64,000 nucleotides of DNA, taken from the NCBI GenBank assembly GCA_003313425.1, contig NHZP01000047.1, positions 186,001 to 250,000 on the forward strand, written 5' to 3'. Source of the stretch: Pseudopyrenochaeta lycopersici. Its lineage: Eukaryota; Ascomycota; Dothideomycetes; Pleosporales; Pseudopyrenochaetaceae. How positions within the stretch are numbered: the stretch's first letter is position 1; each line of letters opens with the position of its first letter. Below are positions 1-10,498 of this stretch, piece after piece. The notes beneath the pieces are model-generated. The model did no database searches. It worked only from the letters and a program-made list of their open reading frames with translations, and was not told the DNA's origin. Position numbers and translations under genes: made by a program.

Positions 1-252
1 CGCTTACAATTCACGACAGGGGTCTCTTTTGGCTTCTTTTTTCTCTAGAGTGAGTTTTGATGAAGTGGATCATCGCACTTTGAGGACATGATATTTAGGT
101 GGGTACGTGGGGTGGAGACCATGTTAAATCCAGCATTCAGATGATTTATATTTGCTGCAATCCAAGCTCGGCTCAAGGACTGAGCCATGCTTTATCTCAG
201 GTGGATTGAGCATGCTCTAGCACATTGTATACATCACTTAAACGAAACTAGT

Positions 253-1383
253 CTACTTCCTGTTAATTCTCAGCCACTCGCCTGCTCGCTTTGCACAATT
301 AGTGGCCTCTGTGTCAAATCCCAATCCATTCCCAACGGCTAGGATATCATGAGGCACGTTCTTCTCGACGTCCAGGGTGATATTATTGCCTTGGGCTTTC
401 ATCTCCTCGGACCATTCCGTATCGTCATAGTACAAGATCTCGCTGCCTCCAGTATTGACCCACAAGGGCACTTCGGTCTTGAAGGTTCTGTTCTTATGTG
501 ATATGTACGGATGGTTAAGAGACTCTGGACCGGCGATGCCAGCGTAGGCGCGGGTCCCCCAATACGTCAAGGGCGGGGAGAGGATGTCTGTCGGATAGTT
601 GTCGTTATCGTGTACGTAGGAAGCGGATATATCTGCAGGGTTGATCCAAGGGGACCAGAGAAGGGCGGCAGAAGGATTTGGCAGATGGAGCTCTGGCCCG
701 TATTCAGTGAGGTAGCGGATGAGCGAAATGGCAAGGTTCCCGCCTGCAGAGTCGCCAGATATGACAATGTCCTCTGGCGCAATGGCGAGGTCGTTGATCA
801 GGTAGAGATAAGATGTCAGGCTGTCTTGCAAGGCGGCCGGGAAGGGGTTCGACGTCTTGGAGGCGGGCAGCGTGGAGAGACGGTACTGCGGGCACAGGAC
901 GTGCGTGGCCGTAGAATGCTTAAGGAATTTGTGGGACATGTAGCCCGAGGCTGCTGTGCGGCCATCGCCGGTGACGAAGGCACCGCCGTGGATGTGCAGG
1001 ACGACCCTGATGTTGCTCTTGGCTGATGCCGCAGTCAAGGGCGCCGGGTACCACGTCGCCCCAATCTCGACTGGCTGGATGTCGGCATTGCTCTTCAGCG
1101 GGCCCGTGTACAAGTCGGCGCTGGCTGGCTTGATGGTGGTGAAGCGCTCCTTCTCAGCGCCCGGAGCAAGCGGCAGCGGCGTCGCGATTTGGACGCGTGC
1201 TACATGTCGCACCCCCGAGAAGAGGAAATGCGTGCTGGTGGCCTGGCGGAAAGTCCACTCGGGGTGCTGGCGGCCGTAGCGGACGAGGTATTTGAGCAGG
1301 AAGATGGGCAGGCGTGCGAGCTCAAACCCCAGTGCCGCCACGAGGTAGAGCGTTTTCACCGGTTGGTATGTAAGGATGGCCAT
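253..1383 (-). CDS. alpha/beta-hydrolase fold esterase/lipase
   Basis: Single-exon gene of 376 residues. It shows the hormone-sensitive-lipase-type layout: oxyanion-hole HGG at residues 132-134, nucleophile elbow GDSAGG at 210-215 (Ser212), a probable acid in SEILYYDD (Asp320 or 321) and a catalytic His345 in NVPHD. The first ~35 residues contain a hydrophobic stretch (LYLVAALGFELARLPIFLL) that may anchor it to a membrane. The family hydrolyses carboxyl esters, and fungal members include steryl acetyl hydrolase-like enzymes; the substrate cannot be read from the sequence. The start fits the family and the ORF is intact. Upstream is a 1.4 kb non-coding stretch shared with the plus-strand membrane protein gene. 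Confidence 0.88.
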   Translation of the reverse strand: MAILTYQPVKTLYLVAALGFELARLPIFLLKYLVRYGRQHPEWTFRQATSTHFLFSGVRHVARVQIATPLPLAPGAEKERFTTIKPASADLYTGPLKSNADIQPVEIGATWYPAPLTAASAKSNIRVVLHIHGGAFVTGDGRTAASGYMSHKFLKHSTATHVLCPQYRLSTLPASKTSNPFPAALQDSLTSYLYLINDLAIAPEDIVISGDSAGGNLAISLIRYLTEYGPELHLPNPSAALLWSPWINPADISASYVHDNDNYPTDILSPPLTYWGTRAYAGIAGPESLNHPYISHKNRTFKTEVPLWVNTGGSEILYYDDTEWSEEMKAQGNNITLDVEKNVPHDILAVGNGLGFDTEATNCAKRAGEWLRINRK

Positions 1384-2777
1384 GGCGTGACAGGCGCGAC
1401 GCTACAATGGGCAGTCCCGGCGTAGCAGAGCGGTGAAGACAAGATGCAGAAACCCGCAAAAGCCCCAGGCCAAGAAGGCCATACCGGATACACCATGGCT
1501 GCTGTTGTCGACACTGTTCAAGCTGGGGTTAAGTTAGGCCGAGGTAGCTCTTGTCCCTGGTCACCGGCGCCTGTATCTGAAGCCGCTAACGACGACCAGG
1601 TCTAGAACGGCAGTGACAGCTCAGAAACATTGCAGCTTCACAGTCCAGCGCCAACAATGGAATTTATTGGAATTATTCCACCATGAAGACTAATAAGTAG
1701 CGTCAGTATTGGCTTTATGTTTTACAGCTTCGTACCCGGGAGTTTGAGGCAACGGAAGGCATTCAGGTTGGGCCGGACTCAGACACGGCGCCTGCATCAA
1801 ACTCCCTCTATCCCAAGGGATTGATCATACAGGTATGATGCACATCTTGTCCTTTATGTGGGGAATCCCTAGGAGGAAAGAAGCACATGAAATACTTCCT
1901 GGAGATGTGGACGCTATGCCTCTTGAGGCGGAGCCTTCTTCCCAAAGCAGCAGTCACCGCCAGCGCGCGCTAGAACGACAGCAGAACAACGGCAGAACGA
2001 CAGCAGAAGGTCCCTCGACAACCCAACACCATCATCGTAGCCAATCATAATGCGTTGTGGCCCAGCCTGGAAGGTTATGCGACTAGCATTGGTACTAAAT
2101 GCCATAGCGCATCTTAGGCGGTGCTTATTGTCCTACCTGGGGCTCCGTGCGCTGGTGATAGTCCCCGTTTGTTACCCCGATGCTGGTTTTCTCACTCTTT
2201 TGACTCATCTACGCCCGTCGAGTTCCAACACTCGTTGTGCCAGTCCGTGGAACTGCGTCTCATCTTGGTTCCACAATCGATTCGTGGCTTTCGTGGCAGC
2301 GGTCGCTGCCTTTGGACTTTCGCTCGACGCTGACGCATCATGCATCGCTCGCAAGGTGGATTCGCGCGTTGTGGGCTCTCTACTGACCTATCATGGGATG
2401 ACACCCCCATCCCAGTACCCCAAGTGGGTCGCTCGTTGATACTTACTTATCAGCCTGGCCGTTGGGGCTCAAGGGTTTCCTTCCTTGTTCCAGACGGTTG
2501 GGCCAAATTTTGCCCAAGCACCAATGCCATATATCCTGAACGGTCAGCACAGTAATCCATGCTTCGGGTTCTATTTCATGCTCAGCCTCCTCCCACGGCT
2601 GCGCGCCGCGCCTTGTGTGGTGAGCATTTACAGGTGCCGTAGGCTCCTTCACTCCAAGCCTCTCTGATCTAACACTGTTAACCTACAGACCACAAGTACA
2701 TCACATGACTTCAACACAACCCTTTGCGTTTTTCTTTCATCGCACTGAAGGTCCCGGCCTCTGAACTCGGAATCAAT
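1384..2777. other. intergenic, 1.4 kb, divergent
   Basis: Lies between the divergently transcribed esterase and seven-helix protein genes. Short ORFs here have no recognisable domain or consistent splicing. Around 1973-2008 there is a small threefold 11 bp tandem repeat of the type GAACGACAGCA. I see no RNA gene or transposon. Confidence 0.5.
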
Positions 2778-4367
2778 ATGGTCGGTACTACGAGACAAGC
2801 TCTTCAGAGACGACGCATAGCGTCAATGGGAGATCGAGGGACCATCCTGAATATCGTATCATGGATACTGCTTGCAGTTGTGGTGTGCACACTCCTCGCG
2901 CGCTTCGCCATGAAGCTATCAGTGAAGACAAAACGAAGAAAGTTCGCTTTGGATGATGTCTTTATCGCGTTTGCTGCTGTATGTTAATTATGTCGTTCGC
3001 GCCTTAACATCGTTGACATGAACAGCTCTTTAGCTTCGGACAAACAGTAGCAATCTCGGTAGAGTCAACACATGCATTAGGGCAGCATATCGGAGACCTC
3101 AGTCCTGGTCAAATAGATATTTATCTAAAAGTAAGTTCAGCCTCATAGCGTATTTGGCCAATCGCATGACTGACAGAGGCAGACTCAGTATGCTGCTGGT
3201 ATGCTATACATTGCCAACATGGGCTGCGCTCGCATTTCAGTTTGTCTCGTGATCAAGGAAATACTTCCTGGTATTGTGGCAAAATACACCGCACTCGTCT
3301 TCGCTAGCGTCACCGTCATCTGGACAGTATGTGGAGTTCTTGTGAGCGCATTTCCGTGTGATTTGCCAACTCCTTGGAATTTTATCGAGAAGCACCGGTG
3401 CTACAATCTTGTAGCATTCGGCAACTACGTCGGGATTACGAACATCGTGTTCGAATTCCTTCTCGTGATGATGCCTCTCTTCATCTGGAATGTTCGCCTT
3501 TCAGCGAGTAGGAGGGTTTCTGTGTCTATGGTCTTTCTTGCTCGACTGAGGTCAGTATCCACGTGTGAGAAACTGAAAGAAAACCTGAGCTAATAGTCAG
3601 TCCATAGCATCGTTGCTGCTGTCAGCGCACAGCTTCATTTCTTCAACGCGTCCCGACTGAATGACTACACCTACAACTGGTGGGCCACCGTCCTCTGCCA
3701 ACAGATTGCACAAAACTTCTCCATCATAAGCGCATGTTTACCTTGCCTGCATCCCTTCATCCTCGGTATATTGGTGCGCAATACACAGCCGGAGACGATC
3801 AATATTAGCTACGGCGCACCTCCATGCGTTCGACAATATTTAGATAAGAAGCCATCGAGCTTCGACCCCACCACATCGGTATTCTCACATGAATCCACGA
3901 CAGCCTTCGCTGAAAAGATAGAAGAGCCCTACTGCCGACCCCTTGCCACATACGGTCTTGACCGGTCCTCAACTCACGTAAACTCACAGTCAGTGACTCG
4001 GTTTCCCGCCAACATCGCGAAACCCGTCTTCACTCCAAACCCACCTGAGAACTTCTTCAATCGCCTTATCGAAATGCCTCGGTCACGGCCTGCGACATCA
4101 TCATTGAATACGACTCCGTTAGAGTCACCTAGACATCTTGGCGTATGCGGCGTGTTACCTATAATAGACTGGGATTCAGAGAGCAGTGCGTCCGACAGCT
4201 CAAGGAGAAGCAGTCCATCAAGGCAGCCCACTGCGGAGTACATCTTCAACAGATCGAAGGTGATTTCCGTTCCGGAAGAGAGACATTTATACGACGATGG
4301 CGTTAAGCAATTTGCTCCGCCATTACCGTCCCCGGCAATGCTACAACCCCCACCACGCGCATTTTGA
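2778..4367 (+). CDS. fungal rhodopsin-like seven-transmembrane protein
   Basis: Four exons: 2778-2978, 3026-3130, 3189-3550 and 3608-4367, giving about 475 residues. The introns are 47-58 bp with GT-AG ends and matching phases. The N-terminal ~290 residues carry hydrophobic helices (for example NIVSWILLAVVVCTLLARF and YTALVFASVTVIWTVCGVL) and signatures of the fungal integral-membrane family related to PTH11-type receptors: a charged DD after helix 1, a conserved NWW segment before helix 6 and the CLPCLHPF end of helix 7. The C-terminal ~200 residues are a polar Ser/Pro-rich cytoplasmic tail. The ligand and function are unknown. The start could instead be the in-frame ATG at 2724 or at 2826; 2826 lies closest to the first helix. 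Confidence 0.82.
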
Positions 4368-6507
4368 CATATATCTGATTAGAATAATAATTAGTCTTAC
4401 AGCAAATAAGACTCGAATCCCACCCTCCACTCTTTTCTTGCTCACAAAGTAGGATCATCGCATGTCGCGATCATCGGCTTCTTACACGATGTACGGAGAT
4501 CGCTCGCTCCATGCCAGCGTACAATCGCCGCTAAACACTGAGTAATCATAGCACTAGAGCACTCCTGCAGCCGCCTACCCACTTCTCCACTTGCTGCTCA
4601 TGATGATATCCGTTTAAGATATAGTGAAAGTTACCGACCAAATCAGATCAAAGCTAGCGCCCTGTGTCGAATGTCAATATTCACTTACAAGATACACACA
4701 AAATCCCACCCCCTCCCCGCTTGGTACCTCCGGCGGAGGCCGTATTTGGGAATTTGAGCGCAGGCATCTCCGAGCCATACTAGCATGAGGCCAAGAGCTT
4801 CGTTCTCCGATCGGACTTCAAGCTTTGAGCCATTTTCATTTTCCGTTTCGGACACCGAATGGTGCGGCGCACGGTTTTTGGAGACAGCGCAGCCTCGCAC
4901 GATCACCAAGACTTTGCCAACGACTGATCTTGAATTTCACAAGAAATGTTTGCTTTTACCTCGAGTTGGCGCATAAGAAAAAAGAAAACCTGGTCGCAAT
5001 ATATGTGATTAGTGTTTCCTTTGTGTGGTCTCGAACAAAGGCATCGCCACCTCGCATACGCAGCCTTGTCATCATTGGACTCAGATCTTACGAAAGTGTC
5101 CCGAAAGCGGCGGCTCGAGCTCAAACGTGCAAGCAATTAAGAAAATTACTCACGCGTAAGCCGGACTTATGATTCGCGTCATATATGAGCCGCCATTTAC
5201 GCCCGACGAACTGCTTTTCACCGAAACCTTCACGTCTCAGCCTGCCGTACTCGATAGTAGGTGCTCTTTCATGTTCCAATCATTCAATCTCACCATGTGA
5301 TTGCGGTCTAACGAAATGAGTGGTTTTACAAGAGACGTTGCGTCTGCAACGGTATTTGGGAAGCAATTTGGGATTTTGCGATAAGACTACGACTAGATTC
5401 TCACAAGCAATAGATGCTTAGTCCGGGCACGGAGCAAAGCAAACAATGTTGTAAATTAGCATCCACTTTATTCTCTACCATTCCAATGAGTACGTTTATG
5501 TAGCAATATTTTTTCACCACCGACAGAATAGAGTGTTCTGCAATACACAGCTTAAGGGTCAAACATCAAACCATAAAACCATTTGAAGGTATAGAAAAAT
5601 ACAATTTGATTATATCAAAGCAGTTTTAGCAATGCCAACCACGTATTCAGTCGCCCCTGTTTCTAAATAATAAAACGTACTTAACACAAAGCGACTCTAG
5701 TCCTTGCCTCACCACAACTTACCCAACCGAGCAGCTAGCCGGCGTCACAATCCAAGGCACCAACTTCCAAAAGGCTTTTGCTACTTCAATTACTCCCCTC
5801 ACTCGAGACGCCCGTCACATTCTCAGCCGTTGGATTTGTACCCGATTTGGCCCCCGCTCCCCCCTCGCTGCTGCGAATGTCGTAGAATAAAACGTATTGA
5901 ACAGGGATGAGATGAAAACAGGAATATACGAGGGCGCTTTCAGATACGGCGATGTTCCTTGCGTGAACCACGAGAGCGGTTTCTCGCGCATACACTGCGC
6001 GATTTAACAGCTTGTCGAAACCAAACCGTATTAATGTGCGGGGAGATTGTTACATCATCTTGTTGCTCAAAGATGCCGGGTGCTCGAGAGAGGTGCTTTT
6101 CGCACAGAATAAGCGGGAATTACAGTCCAGACAATTGACCATAGTGGTGGATGTGCAAGATCGGGTACGGAGCGGATCATAGGTGGTGGCCGAAGATTTC
6201 GGCCTTCTCGGGCCCCCATTAATACTCGGGTCGAGAGTGGCAAGATCTTGAATCGATGATTGGTACTACTCAGATAGAACTTGAGTGGGTTGTAAAGGGT
6301 ATTTTAGATTTCTTGTGATTGAATTGCGTTATTGTACGTTTAACGTAACATGTCTTTGATGGAGACTATCGACAAGCTTCGCATGGCATCATTGTGCATT
6401 CGACATGATGCCGACCTACAAGAATCATCTTGCCAGGCCTGTGACTCTGGCTGTTCCGCAAGTTCTCTTGTTTCTATGTTCTTTCCTCTGGCTCAACACA
6501 GAACCTC
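4368..6507. other. intergenic, 2.1 kb
   Basis: Tail-to-tail interval between the seven-helix gene and the Ataxin-10 homologue. The middle (about 5450-5700) is AT-rich. Only short ORFs with no recognisable product are present, on both strands. I find no tRNA, 5S rRNA or transposon ends. Confidence 0.5.
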
Positions 6508-9500
6508 TCAGCCTTTCGAATTCCCACTATCAAACCCTCTATCCAACTTCTTAAGTGCCTCCTCCGCCTCCACTGCCCGCTCCTCGCCACCTCTTAAGCC
6601 CTGCACCCTTGGTAAATCCCGCATGACCTGCTGCACCAGATCTTCCAGGGCTTTCGGGTCCCTCATTCCTACGTCAATCTTGCCTTTCCCTTTGACAGTC
6701 TCCCGGGATGGCATTGGCTGAGGCTGCGGTTGACGCTTCCGGAGCATGACTTGGCCCTTGCTATCCATGTACGTCTCGTAGCCCTGCTGATCGAGCACCT
6801 CATCAGGTACACGAACATTGACAGGTGCTTTGGCTTCTCCGGGAGCGTTCCCTGCGGTAGGAGCAGCTGCTTTGGCTTTGGCGTCCTGATTGTACCGCTC
6901 AAGCGCACGGATGCGGTCTTGGTTCTCTTTATTGCCTTCCATGAGGAAGCGTAGGCACATGATGGCATGTTCACGGATATACGGGTTGTGCTCATCGTAG
7001 GAACAGCAATTGAGCACGGCTTCAATGCCACCAAGTGGCCGTATTTGATCTTGAACATGTTTGTTCTTCCAAACCAGTGAGCTCAGAACGAGAACAGCGA
7101 GCTTCTTAAGGTTGCGCCATTCAAAATCCGAAGGCTCGTCTGCCGCTTCATCCATGTAAGGTCGTGGTGACGGTGAGGCAGGTGGTAGGATAAAAGGCTC
7201 AACAGATGAGGCAGTAGTATCATAAGGGCGTTCGACAGCGACAGGTTGCGGCTGTTGTTGAACATTTTGCTGATGCTGTTGTTGGGTGTCGACCTCTATA
7301 GGCGCTGGAGGCGGTGGTGCAGGACCAACGTCTCTTAATGGAGGAACAGATAGCTGACCCTTGGGGATGGCAGCATCCAGCTCCTTCAATAGTGTCACCA
7401 GTTCATTGGCAATCTCCCAATTGCTCAACATCCTTTTCCATGTTTCATGCTCGGTCAAGATGGCAAAAAACTCCAGGTACTGATACACGCCTTCATACAT
7501 GCGTTCCATGTCCCAGAGATTCAGAGGAAAATCCTCAGGCTGTGCGTGGCCGGCACGAATCTGGCCTTGCAGGAAAATGAGTGCGCAGGTTTGCGGGATA
7601 ATATGGCGGCGAAACTCGGTGAGAAGGAAGTTGACCATATGAACGTCTCCTTGGTCAACTTGGGGAGAGCTTACTTTGGGTTGGCCCTTGTTAGGTTGCG
7701 ATCGTGCTTGCCTAGCGCGGAAGATGTTTGTGAGAAGCTTCATTATGACGGCTTGAGCTGGAGAAATGATGTCCTTGGACCTTCTGGAGGATTAGCTAGC
7801 TCTGAGGAGGCCGGAAGGGCGTACTTACTCAGATTCTCTGAAAGCGTGGTAAGCAAATGGTAGCAGCTGGTTCGCAAGGATTGCCTCCATGATCTTGACC
7901 ATGAACTTGAAGTAAAGCTCCTCTTCCCTCAAATCCCAAGCCGCAACGAAGATCAACAACTCGCGCAACAAGTTTCTGCCATTATCCTGCGCAAGAAGCA
8001 GGTGGCATCGGACGCCGTGCATGCTTCTCACACTGCTGAAGACTGTCGGGTCAGAATGGTATCCTGGCTGTCCCTCTGTCGGCTCCACGATGCCTGCCAT
8101 GATGATCATAGGCAATACCTCGATCTCGGTGGGGCCTAAAATGAGCGGTACATCGGTAAGAAGACCTCGTCCCTCGTCTCCAGGAATGTCATCGTAATCG
8201 TCATCATTGTCATCGTCGTCCTCTGGAGGAGGGGAAGTGGGAGAGGCTACATCACTGATTAGCCCTGATGGACGGTCGGGGTCTGGCTCCAGACGCTTGA
8301 GCAGATCTTCTTTGCCATTTTGCAGTATCTCCGCACCGAAGGACGGCGGGTATGTCACACGGAAATCGATCTCACCTGCCGGGGAAGACGGCTTGATGCT
8401 GGGGTCTAGCAACGAGTCATCCGTTGCTGATTTTTTGGCCTTGTTCTCATCCGCGGCGGAAGGCGCCTGCTGATCGGGTGTCGAGCCGTCTGGGTAGACG
8501 GCGATTGATGACCGCATCCTGTCCACTTCCACTTGAAGCTGATTGATGCTTTTGGCGAGTGCCTGTACGCTTTCCTCGTTCCTGGCGTGCTGGTCGACAA
8601 CTTTCCTGTACGTGCTGGACTGGGTAATTTGGTCACGGTACCTAGCGACGACATCGGCATACAGCATGTTCCATTTCTGTGTGGAGTTAGCAATCGCCCG
8701 CATTTTATACACAAAGATGACGTACATTCTTCTCTTCCTCGCTCATCGTCTGCCACCGCCTTCTGCACTCGGCAGCAATTTCGTTGGCACCGGCCTTGAC
8801 GCCATGCTGCATCAAGGACTTCTTAACTTCATTGCCCGTCTCGCCGATATAGAGCAAGAAAGGCGAGGATGCAGGCTGTTGTGGAATTTTAAAAGTGTCC
8901 AGGCTGCGAGACGCATGCGCTGGGGGCGGCTGCTCTTCTGGCGGCGGCGGATTCTGGTCCTGTTGTGGGAATTCGTCCATTTTATACTTCATGTCAGCGA
9001 AATTGGGCAGCTCGTTGTCGAGGTGGCTGTCGAAGAGCTCAATCCACAGCATGAGTTTTCTTTGCTCATTGCGCGCAATCAGATTGTTCAGGAACTGCAG
9101 GCAGGTGATGAGGAGCTTCTTGTAGGCGTTGATGACGCCCTGCCACTTGTCCTCGTCTTGTGTGCCCGCTTCGCCATCGTAGCCCCTCGCTGTGACGCGC
9201 ACGCAGACGTTGATCAGGGCGAAAATGTCCTTGTCGAAGAGCCTCTCGGCGCTCAGATTCTGGACTTTGTCGCCGTAGACCTGCACATTGCGTGCAATAC
9301 AAACAAGCTGGTTCAGCCTCTCGAGGTCTCTGAGCAGGCTCGGCGAGTAGCTGGCAATGAGTGGACCGGACAGGCCCTCGTACTCGGGCGCAACGGGGTC
9401 TGGTGCGGCGAAGCAACGGCGCTCCAGCGAGGGTATGGCGGCCTTGACGACGGCGGCGAGGTCGTCCCAGAAGGCGCATGAGAGGCCTAGTTCTTCGCGC

Positions 9501-10012
9501 AGCTCCAGGTTCTTGCGCGTGTCGTCGAGCGTCTTCTTGACCACGTCGCGCTCCAGCATGCGCAATGCATCGTCGCGAATGTATCCTGGGTTGCGGAAGT
9601 GCACAGCATAGGGGCCAAGGGCCAGGCGCAGACGTGTAAGGTAGGGCTTCGCAGCGACGCCGTCCGCGCCGTCTGCGCCGTCGTGCTTCTCCGAAGCCAT
9701 GCTCTCGGTGCCGTCGTGGCGCAAGTCGCCGTCTTCGTGTGCGCTGAAGGCAGCAGGCCGGTCCCACTCAGCCCACAGCCAGTTCTCGACAAGCAGCGAG
9801 CGGTACACCCATACGCGAATGGGCGGGGGTGAGCGAAGGATGCGGAAGAGGTTGTTGGAGGCCAGCTTCTCCGCGATGCTGTGGAACTGCGCCAGCGCGA
9901 TGGGTGCAAACGCCAGCTCCGTCACGCTGTTGGCAGGCGAGGGCGAGGCGGCGCGCGTGGGCGTAGGCGGACTGGCTGGCTGCGAGCGCGTCGGCGCAGA
10001 ATTGGTCGACAT
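6508..10012 (-). CDS. CTR86: Ataxin-10/Ctr86 homologue with HMG-box-like insert
   Basis: Three exons read leftwards: 10012-8726, 8676-7829 and 7783-6508 (introns of 49 and 45 bp, phases consistent), giving about 1136 residues. The C-terminal exon has the Ataxin-10 signature: an armadillo-like segment with NPYIREHAIMCLRFLMEGN and ENQDRIRALE. The joined exon 2/3 boundary restores a continuous helical domain (KDIISPAQAVIMKLL). The N-terminal half also looks armadillo-like (LVCIARNVQVYGDKVQNL). Between them lie a proline-rich linker, an HMG-box-like stretch (about residues 383-446), a short coiled coil and an acidic tract. Ataxin-10 family proteins act in cytokinesis and neurite or centrosome biology in animals; yeast Ctr86 is essential and poorly defined. 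The size is about twice that of yeast Ctr86. The start could also be the ATG at 10036. Confidence 0.85.
8626..8866 (-). other. HMG-box-like segment inside the Ctr86 homologue
   Basis: Split by the 8725-8677 intron. The spliced peptide begins SPFLLYIGET, contains CRRRWQTMSEEEKN, and continues KWNMLYADVVARYRDQI. This matches the HMG-box pattern of a hydrophobic helix 1, a W in helix 2, an SEEEK turn and a KW...RY helix 3. A heptad-like stretch follows. The assignment is by eye only. Confidence 0.6.
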
Positions 10013-10036
10013 GGTCGTGCCCGCCCTCGACTGCAA

Positions 10037-10498
10037 AACTTTTGGTGACGTTCGGCCATAACGCCCCCACCAAGGCGCTTAACCCCGCCGTCGACCCCGC
10101 CACAGACACCACAGTGCGCCACGCGTGCAAACAACATGAACAGCAAAACTAACAGCACTACTAATGGTATTCAATTCTACATCACTTGGAGATAATATTT
10201 GTGCAGAGCGTAAACAATCGCGCCAGGCATAAGCTGCCAAGCCAGCCAGCCGCGTCAGAGTGCCCCACTGGGTGTCAATCTAGGAACGAATGTAATGTGA
10301 GACTTGATACATGGGCATAGTATCTCTCACGGGCATGTATTGTTCCATGTGCCAGTCTTCTCATGTCCCTGGCGCCTGCTACAGCTTCAAAGCTGAACTC
10401 GCAAACGTGCTCGACATGTCCGGGATGGCGTAGCGCATCACAGGAGCATCTTCCCACAACAAGAAAAGGAGAATGTGAATGCAACATTATACGGGAAT
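10037..10498. other. intergenic, codirectional
   Basis: Holds the 5' leader and promoter of the Ctr86 homologue and the 3' end of the URI gene, both on the minus strand. No further feature seen. Confidence 0.4.

Noticed and set aside
2050..2439. 129-codon plus-strand ORF
   Set aside because: No recognisable domain, no splice partner and no coding bias I could see.
4405..4430. T-arm-like GACTCGAATCCC
   Set aside because: No cloverleaf upstream or downstream; not a tRNA.
8705..10036. HMG-like protein as a separate gene from the Ataxin-10 part
   Set aside because: The intron phases join both parts into one frame and no stop or promoter separates them; kept as one gene.
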